This document shows positions 1-3,983 of a stretch of DNA of 6,092 nt, in pieces (within the stretch, counting starts at the first letter, position 1; every line of letters starts with the position of its first letter). The position numbers and the translations under genes were made by a program. The notes below the pieces were generated by a model. It searched no databases. It worked only from the letters and a program-made list of their open reading frames with translations, and was not told where the DNA came from. Source of the stretch: Terriglobales bacterium (lineage in GTDB: Bacteria > Acidobacteriota > Terriglobia > Terriglobales > Gp1-AA117). Location: positions 1-6,092 of the forward strand of contig JASLFF010000115.1 of assembly GCA_030150795.1 (NCBI GenBank), given 5' to 3'.

Positions 1-1632
1 CCGGTGCTGGCCTCTTACCGTCGAGGCGTCCGCAGCGGGCACACGGCTGACACCCGCCTGGTGCACTGGCTTAAACACCACTACGAACGATTGCTCATTC
101 GTTTCATGTGGCGGCGCAAGTTCGTGCTGCCGGTTGCTGTCCTGTTCCTGCTCATCTCGTTGGGGTTGTTTTGGACAATCGGCGGCGAGTTCATGCCCAA
201 ATTGGAAGAGGGCAACCTCTGGATTCGCACCACGCTGCCGCAGGACATCTCTTTCGATTACGCGGCCCATCTGGCCGACGAGATGCGCGGCATTCTGCGC
301 GGATTTCCTGAAGTGCAACAGGTGGTGTCACAGGTCGGCAGGCCCGATGACGGCACAGATACCACTACTTTCAACGACATCGAATTCCAGGTGGATTTGA
401 AACCGGCATCGTCCTGGAAGAGCGCCCGGAGCAAGGACGAACTCATTCAGAAGATGAACGAATCGCTCCAGCGCTATCCCGGCGCAGCGTTCAATTTTTC
501 TCAAAATATCCAGGACAACGTTGAAGAAGCGATGTCGGGCGTTAAAGGGGAAAACTCCCTGAAGCTGTTTGGTGATGACATCGACGTGTTGGCAAGAACG
601 GCCGCACGGATACAGGCCGTTATGTCCACAGTCCCCGGCGTTACTGATCTGGCTGTCTTCAAGGAGACCGGCCAGCCCAACTTGGTTATCTCCATTGACC
701 GCGCGATAGCCGGCAGGTACGGGCTCATGGCCTCAGATGTGAACGCAGCAGTGGAAGCTGCAATCGGCGGGACCGCTGCAACACAGATTTTGGAAGGCGA
801 CCGGCGATTTGACTTCGTTGTCCGCTACAAGCCGGGATACAGGCAAGACCCGGAAGCTATGAAGAATATCCTGCTCGCTACGCCGGACGGTACTCGTGTG
901 CCGCTGGGGCAGGTGGCGAGCATTGGATTTCGCGAAGGCGCGTTCATGGTGTATCGCGAGAATGGACGCCGCTATATTCCGGTCAAGTTCAGTGTCCGTG
1001 GCCGCGATTTGGCTGGGACCATTCAGGAAGTCCAGTCGAAACTCGAAAGATCAATTCGTTTGCCTGAAGGCTACCACTATGAATGGGCCGGCGAATATGA
1101 CAGCCTGCGCCGCGAGCAGCAACGGCTTGCCGTGATCATTCCGATTGCCATCGGCATGATTCTTGGACTGCTGTATGTCTCCTTCAATTCAATCCGGGAC
1201 GCATTGGCTGTGCTCTCCGTGCTGCCCTTCGGCATCGCCGGAGGCGTGCTGGCGCTATTAATTTCGCACACCCCTTTTAGTATCTCAGCGGCTGTAGGCT
1301 TCGCCTCGGTAATCGGCGTCGCCACACTGGGTGGGCTGGTCTTTGTTGCCGGTATTCGCCGCGCGGAAGCGCATGAGCATGGAATCAAGCACTCGATCAT
1401 CCGGGCGAGCGTTGGCGAGATGCGCGCCGTGCTCATGGCATGCCTGGCGGCTGGCCTTGGACTTCTGCCTGCCGCTCTCTCCCACGGCATTGGCGCTCAG
1501 GCGCAGCAGCCACTCGCTCGCGTTGTGGTGGGCGGGATGGTGACCACGTTGCTCGCGATTCTGTTTGTCATCCCCGTAATAGCAAGCCTTGGCCTGGTGA
1601 CCAGCGAACCTACAAATGGACAGGAGGCATAA
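1..1632 (+). CDS. Heavy-metal-type RND efflux pump, CzcA/CusA family, C-terminal half (5' partial)
   Basis: Inner-membrane proton-driven pump subunit of the HME-RND family, which normally forms a trimer and works with a periplasmic adaptor and an outer-membrane channel to export metal ions. The frame is open from base 1, so the gene starts outside the window. About 543 codons of a usual 1000-1050 are present. In order: TM7 (about bases 121-180), the boundary motif GGEFMPKLEEGNLW (181-222), the second periplasmic porter/docking half (about 220-1120) with FPEVQQVVSQVGR and GDRRFDFVVRY, then TM8-TM12 (about 1126-1188, 1198-1266, 1276-1356, 1420-1479, 1516-1593). The TM4 acidic motif that helps define metal class lies upstream and cannot be checked. 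By my recalled alignment to E. coli CusA, two of the three methionines of the copper/silver site are replaced (Glu at 526-528, Leu at 724-726) and one is kept (Met at 946-948). The substrate is therefore uncertain and no gene symbol is given. No frameshift is visible. The family call is firm. Confidence 0.93.
   Translation, partial: PVLASYRRGVRSGHTADTRLVHWLKHHYERLLIRFMWRRKFVLPVAVLFLLISLGLFWTIGGEFMPKLEEGNLWIRTTLPQDISFDYAAHLADEMRGILRGFPEVQQVVSQVGRPDDGTDTTTFNDIEFQVDLKPASSWKSARSKDELIQKMNESLQRYPGAAFNFSQNIQDNVEEAMSGVKGENSLKLFGDDIDVLARTAARIQAVMSTVPGVTDLAVFKETGQPNLVISIDRAIAGRYGLMASDVNAAVEAAIGGTAATQILEGDRRFDFVVRYKPGYRQDPEAMKNILLATPDGTRVPLGQVASIGFREGAFMVYRENGRRYIPVKFSVRGRDLAGTIQEVQSKLERSIRLPEGYHYEWAGEYDSLRREQQRLAVIIPIAIGMILGLLYVSFNSIRDALAVLSVLPFGIAGGVLALLISHTPFSISAAVGFASVIGVATLGGLVFVAGIRRAEAHEHGIKHSIIRASVGEMRAVLMACLAAGLGLLPAALSHGIGAQAQQPLARVVVGGMVTTLLAILFVIPVIASLGLVTSEPTNGQEA
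1622..1627 (+). promoter_or_regulatory. Ribosome binding site AGGAGG inside the end of the RND pump gene
   Basis: A full AGGAGG lies in the last codons of the pump gene. It stands 8 bases before the GTG at 1636 and 11 bases before the ATG at 1639. It supports translation of the next gene immediately after the pump, and hence an operon. Confidence 0.7.
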
Positions 1633-1635
1633 AAG

Positions 1636-2244
1636 GTGATGACCCGCGCATTCGGCAGGATGATCAAAGTCACTTTAGCCTCAGGGATTGCATTGTTTGT
1701 CATCGCCGTTTGCGCGATTTCGGGCTGGTCTGATGTATCTTCACAACAAGGTGGAAACAAGAGATTACCGCAACCTAATTGGGTTCTGCAGTACAATTCC
1801 GGCCCGCTTGGGCTGAAAAAAAACCAGTGGCTCAGAGCTGCGTTCAGCAGCGGCCAGCTATCCGGATCAAAGGACCCGTCTCTAGCCATTCGAGTCGATC
1901 ATCTGCGCGAAATCTATTTCGATCCAAAAGCGGAAAAAAATTCCGATACGATGCAGCACATGACGCGATCCGGCTGCGATTATGCGAAAGATCTAATGCC
2001 TAAGGAGAACGACGCGTCTCCCCCTGAGACGTTTGTGGTATGGCAAATATCTCTGGGTGCGATGAGGCGGGCCACCGAGCATCTCAATGCGCGCTATCCG
2101 GTTCGATTCGTTTGGAAAGATGGCGATGCGGAGAAAGAACTCTCTTTTAGTATCAATTCCTGTGAATATGCCTCATTTCTGGCAAATTTGCGCTGGGCTG
2201 CCGGCCAGCGGTGGAAGGAAATGGAACACGAATTAAAACGATAA
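1636..2244 (+). CDS. Exported or membrane-anchored protein of unknown function with duplicated C-[D/E]-Y-A motif
   Basis: No firmly recognised family. About 202 codons, beginning at GTG 1636 or the adjacent ATG 1639. Both fit the AGGAGG at 1622-1627; spacing slightly favours the GTG. Residues 10-29 form a hydrophobic segment (signal peptide or anchor). Cys26 lies in VIAVC, which is a poor lipobox, so a lipoprotein is unlikely. The remainder looks like a soluble periplasmic domain: beta-like stretches around GPLGLKKNQWLRAAF and IRVDHLREIYFDPK, then a C-terminal amphipathic helix containing YASFLANLRWAAGQRW. That order vaguely recalls a PH-like fold, a weak inference. CDYAKDL (from Cys114) and CEYASFL (from Cys176) resemble each other and carry the only two cysteines after the hydrophobic segment, so a disulfide or metal site is possible. 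The gene lies 3 bases after the RND pump, and its stop overlaps the next small ORF (TAATG). Context suggests an accessory role in efflux or envelope function. That it is a real gene is likely; the function is unknown. Confidence 0.8.
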   Translation: MMTRAFGRMIKVTLASGIALFVIAVCAISGWSDVSSQQGGNKRLPQPNWVLQYNSGPLGLKKNQWLRAAFSSGQLSGSKDPSLAIRVDHLREIYFDPKAEKNSDTMQHMTRSGCDYAKDLMPKENDASPPETFVVWQISLGAMRRATEHLNARYPVRFVWKDGDAEKELSFSINSCEYASFLANLRWAAGQRWKEMEHELKR

Positions 2245-2345
2245 TGTCGAATCTTGCGCTTCATGGGAATATTTCTTTGATTTTGCTGCTCGGACCGTTC
2301 TCTTCTCCAATTGCTGCCCAAAGACACGGGCGAAGGCTCCAGTAG
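2244..2345 (+). CDS. Possible 33-residue signal-peptide-like small protein bridging two genes
   Basis: An ATG overlaps the stop of the upstream gene (TAATG, 2242-2246). The frame runs 33 codons to TAG at 2343-2345, one base before the ATG at 2347 of the beta-barrel gene. The peptide has a short polar N-terminus, a hydrophobic core (ISLILLLGPF), a possible cleavage site after PIAA, and a basic tail (RHGRRLQ). No good Shine-Dalgarno precedes it (AAGGAA at 2215-2220 is too far), so translation would rely on re-initiation after the upstream stop. It could be a coupling leader that carries ribosomes to the barrel gene, a secreted micropeptide, or a chance frame. The exact fit between two genes is the main argument for it; its short length is the main argument against. 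Confidence 0.35.
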   Translation: MSNLALHGNISLILLLGPFSSPIAAQRHGRRLQ

Positions 2346-2346
2346 A

Positions 2347-3240
2347 ATGCCAACGTCCTTCTGCACAGTTTATGAAAATCGCAAGAAGCGAGCCACAGGG
2401 TTACTTCGTGTGCGGTGCTGGACCCTGACTTGTACGTTGACCGCTGTGTTTGTTCTTGCGATCTGCGGCGCGGCCTTCGGTCAGGATTCTGATTCCAGCA
2501 GCAGCCCCGACGCAGATACGACGCTGGTTCAAGCTAATCCCGGCCGGCCGACGGTTTCAACGCCCGCCACCCTGACGCCGGTGGGTTATCTGCAAATCGA
2601 ATCTGGGGTGCTCGGAGCAGAGAAATCCGGCGAATTCGCTAACCGTACCGGGATTGAAGCAGTCGTGAAATTATCCCTTGCGCGCAGATTCGAGCTTCTT
2701 GTGCAAACCGAGCCTATCGTGCTCTCTGACCTCGGCAATACGACGGATCATCACCCAGGCGAGGTCTTCGCCGGATTTCAAACAGTTCTCCATCGTGGCG
2801 AAGGATTGCGGCCCACGGTTTCAGTGAGCTACTTCCGGCGGCTTTACGCCAGCCCTGCCCCCGAGCTGGACATGGGCACGAATCGTCAATCCGCACTCTT
2901 GCTGGTGAGTTTCGATGTAAAGAAATTCCATGTGGACACGAACGGAATCGTGACGGAGCAGATTACGGATGAAACTGTGATCCATCGAGCACAGTTCGGG
3001 CAAACACTTTCAATCTCTCGGCCGATAGCCGGCAAGCTGTCTCTCTCTGGAGAACTGTGGCATTTCTCGCAACCGTTGACCAAATCCAATGCGGCTGGGC
3101 TGCTTCTTGCTCCGTCTTACAACGTCAGTCGGTTTCTTGTTCTCGACGGAGGCTTTAACCGAGGCCTGACAAGCACAAGTACGCGGTGGGAAGGTTTTGT
3201 TGGGTTCACATATCTTTTTCCCAAAAAACTTTGGCGCTAG
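2347..3240 (+). CDS. Predicted outer-membrane beta-barrel protein, 'transporter' (phenol-degradation MetA-like) type
   Basis: Predicted outer-membrane barrel of about 297 residues. ATG 2347 is chosen because the upstream in-frame TTG at 2311 lacks a ribosome binding site, while GAAGG at 2332-2336 lies 10 bases before 2347. GTG 2410 (residue 22) is a real alternative that would give a shorter, more usual signal peptide. From 2347 the signal peptide is a basic region (residues 12-23), a hydrophobic core (about 25-41) and likely cleavage after AAFG (residue 45). A Ser/Asp-rich linker (47-57) follows. Next comes NPGRPTVSTPATLTPVGYLQ (64-83), typical of putative transporter barrels of the MetA-like group. 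The rest alternates hydrophobic and polar residues as in beta strands, ending in FVGFTYLF plus a short basic tail. Such proteins are usually annotated only as putative transporters. Position downstream of an RND pump suggests an outer-membrane partner or a co-regulated porin, but it has none of the long helices of a TolC-type channel. The barrel call is fairly sure; the role is inferred. Confidence 0.8.
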   Translation: MPTSFCTVYENRKKRATGLLRVRCWTLTCTLTAVFVLAICGAAFGQDSDSSSSPDADTTLVQANPGRPTVSTPATLTPVGYLQIESGVLGAEKSGEFANRTGIEAVVKLSLARRFELLVQTEPIVLSDLGNTTDHHPGEVFAGFQTVLHRGEGLRPTVSVSYFRRLYASPAPELDMGTNRQSALLLVSFDVKKFHVDTNGIVTEQITDETVIHRAQFGQTLSISRPIAGKLSLSGELWHFSQPLTKSNAAGLLLAPSYNVSRFLVLDGGFNRGLTSTSTRWEGFVGFTYLFPKKLWR

Positions 3241-3335
3241 ACGTGTCGCTTGTTGATCTTTGAGGCTTTCGCAGCCCATTTATTCCATGTTCGATCCTGA
3301 ACCCGCTCCTAAATCCCTTGCTGTCTAACTGAAAT

Positions 3336-3373
3336 GGCTAAGTGCCCTCTCATCAGCTCGGCATCGCTTAGCC
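3336..3373. repeat. Stem-loop with 11 paired bases and a 3-base bulge
   Basis: GGCTAAG (3336-3342) pairs perfectly with CTTAGCC (3367-3373). The stem continues with TGCC (3343-3346) pairing to GGCA (3360-3363) across a TCG bulge (3364-3366), closing a 13-base loop. No T-run follows, so it is not a standard terminator. Function unknown. Confidence 0.5.
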
Positions 3374-3377
3374 TCCT

Positions 3378-3401
3378 GGTGCAAACCCATGTGGGTTCAC
3401 C
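3378..3401. repeat. Stem-loop with 9-bp stem, 4-base loop and CA bulge
   Basis: GGTG (3378-3381) and AACCC (3384-3388) pair with GGGTT (3393-3397) and CACC (3398-3401), leaving a CA bulge and an ATGT loop. It begins four bases after the previous stem-loop. The only nearby T-run (3436-3441) is more than 30 bases downstream, so intrinsic termination is doubtful. Confidence 0.5.
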
Positions 3402-3522
3402 TCATCGGCAAGCCATCTAAACTAAACGCTACCAATTTTTTCGGCCATGTGCGAATTCCTTGCTAACGGAAAATGGGCTGCCTGAGATCGGCATTCGGCA
3501 GAAATCGCCAGCAACTCGGACA

Positions 3523-3561
3523 GTTTATCTTGTGGCCAGATTCTTAGGCTCCAAGATAAAC
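3523..3561. repeat. Perfect 10-bp inverted repeat (hairpin or operator-like)
   Basis: GTTTATCTTG (3523-3532) is the exact reverse complement of CAAGATAAAC (3552-3561), with a 19-base spacer. Within the spacer GCC (3535-3537) can pair with GGC (3547-3549). There is no T-run on either side, so it does not look like a terminator. A protein-binding site, a structured RNA element or a remnant of a small mobile element are all possible. Confidence 0.6.
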
Positions 3562-3650
3562 GCACAATGAACTCATTCGCAATTGATTCGCTGGATGAAT
3601 TGCGCGAAGATAAGCTGGGGCCAAACTGAAGCAAAACCCAAAAATGAACT

Positions 3651-3790
3651 CAGGAGCACCGCAAAGACAGCAGAGGACGCAAAGGAGAATGAGCGGTGGG
3701 ATGGGTGCGGAAGGTTACGCGACTTAGATCATTCGACTCCCGGCAAAATTTCGCGCCCGCTCGTTCACGATGACGGGTTGAGGCGCCGGT
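3651..3790 (-). repeat. Probable decayed copy of a dispersed intergenic repeat
   Basis: Read on the minus strand, the segment around 3720-3777 runs CCCGTCATCGTGAACGAGCG, then GCGAAATTTTGCCGGGAGTC, then GAATGATC. This resembles the GTCATCCTGAGCG...GTCGAAGGATC sequences that I recall as scattered between genes in many acidobacterial genomes. Further along on the same strand it meets a short tandem of CTTTGCG-like units (the complement of 3661-3687). The identification comes from memory and is not searched; the ends are approximate and no transposase is present. Confidence 0.35.
3661..3687 (+). repeat. Three tandem 9-base purine-rich units
   Basis: GCAAAGACA, GCAGAGGAC and GCAAAGGAG follow one another without gaps, approximating GCAAAGGAC. 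The 9-base period gives a pseudo-coding run of Ala/Lys/Glu/Asp-like codons, which accounts for part of a spurious 95-codon frame here. Similar CAAAGGACGCAGAGG-type strings are widespread in intergenic DNA of several soil phyla. Confidence 0.5.
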
Positions 3791-3834
3791 GGTTTTGCGC
3801 TGCTGGCTTATCTCACGCCAAACTGGGATGCGGT

Positions 3835-3857
3835 GGGACGATAGGGAGGGGGTGGGG
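3835..3857 (+). other. G-quadruplex-type motif upstream of the permease gene
   Basis: Four G-runs, GGG (3835-3837), GGG (3844-3846), GGGGG (3848-3852) and GGGG (3854-3857), are separated by spacers of 6, 1 and 1 bases. This satisfies the usual G3+N1-7 pattern on the + strand. It lies about 127 bases before the permease start and could affect transcription or leader-RNA folding. Only the motif is seen; folding is not shown. Confidence 0.4.
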
Positions 3858-3973
3858 AGAGATCGGGTGATCGGCTAAATCTTTGTCGGCGGCTAACCCT
3901 GCGCACTGAGCCGCGTCTCTTAATTAACCAGTAGAACGTTTTACAGCTAACGGTTTTCAAGAGGACATTTTCC

Positions 3974-3979
3974 AGGTGA
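3974..3979 (+). promoter_or_regulatory. Ribosome binding site AGGTGA of the permease gene
   Basis: AGGTGA matches the right-hand part of the extended GGAGGTGA consensus and ends 4 bases before ATG 3984. Aligned on the full consensus, the effective spacing is normal. It supports ATG 3984 as the start. GAGGA at 3961-3965 is too distant to serve. Confidence 0.5.
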
Positions 3980-3983
3980 ATCC

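Larger units (their letters stand above)
3241..3983. other. Long non-coding stretch with stem-loops, short repeats and a decayed dispersed repeat
   Basis: About 743 bases without a convincing gene. Short frames exist on both strands (for example 3422-3634 minus and 3583-3870 plus), but they lack good starts or ribosome binding sites and contain low-complexity or repeat sequence. Just after the barrel gene, GGCT/AGCC (3264-3267 with 3273-3276) forms only a 4-bp stem followed by CATTTATT, too weak to call a terminator. The notable contents are listed separately: stem-loops at 3336-3401, an inverted repeat at 3523-3561, a 9-base repeat at 3661-3687, a dispersed-repeat-like segment at about 3651-3790 and a G-rich motif at 3835-3857. 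The promoter of the permease gene presumably lies in the last 100 bases, but no convincing -35/-10 pair was found. Confidence 0.7.

Noticed and set aside
1077..1490. Minus-strand frame of 137 codons
   Set aside because: It is antisense to the transmembrane part of the RND pump, whose plus-strand reading is unambiguous.
3264..3285. Possible terminator after the barrel gene
   Set aside because: The stem is only 4 bp (GGCT/AGCC) and the following tract is CATTTATT with no solid T-run.
3447..3626. Plus-strand frame starting MCEFLANGKWAA, a stop, then a further open stretch ending MNSFAIDSLDELREDKLGPN
   Set aside because: It looks mildly protein-like and could be a broken gene, but the pieces are too short and match no family I can name, so a pseudogene call is not supported.
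3422..3634. Minus-strand frame of 70 codons
   Set aside because: It begins at a TTG without a ribosome binding site, includes the 10-bp inverted repeat, and shows no recognisable family.
3583..3870. Plus-strand frame of 95 codons in the non-coding stretch
   Set aside because: It runs through the 9-base tandem, the dispersed-repeat-like segment and the G-rich motif. Its composition follows those repeats, and it has no ribosome binding site.
3923..3970. Possible promoter for the permease gene
   Set aside because: AT-rich words such as TTAATT and TTTTAC are present, but no -35/-10 pair with proper spacing was convincing.
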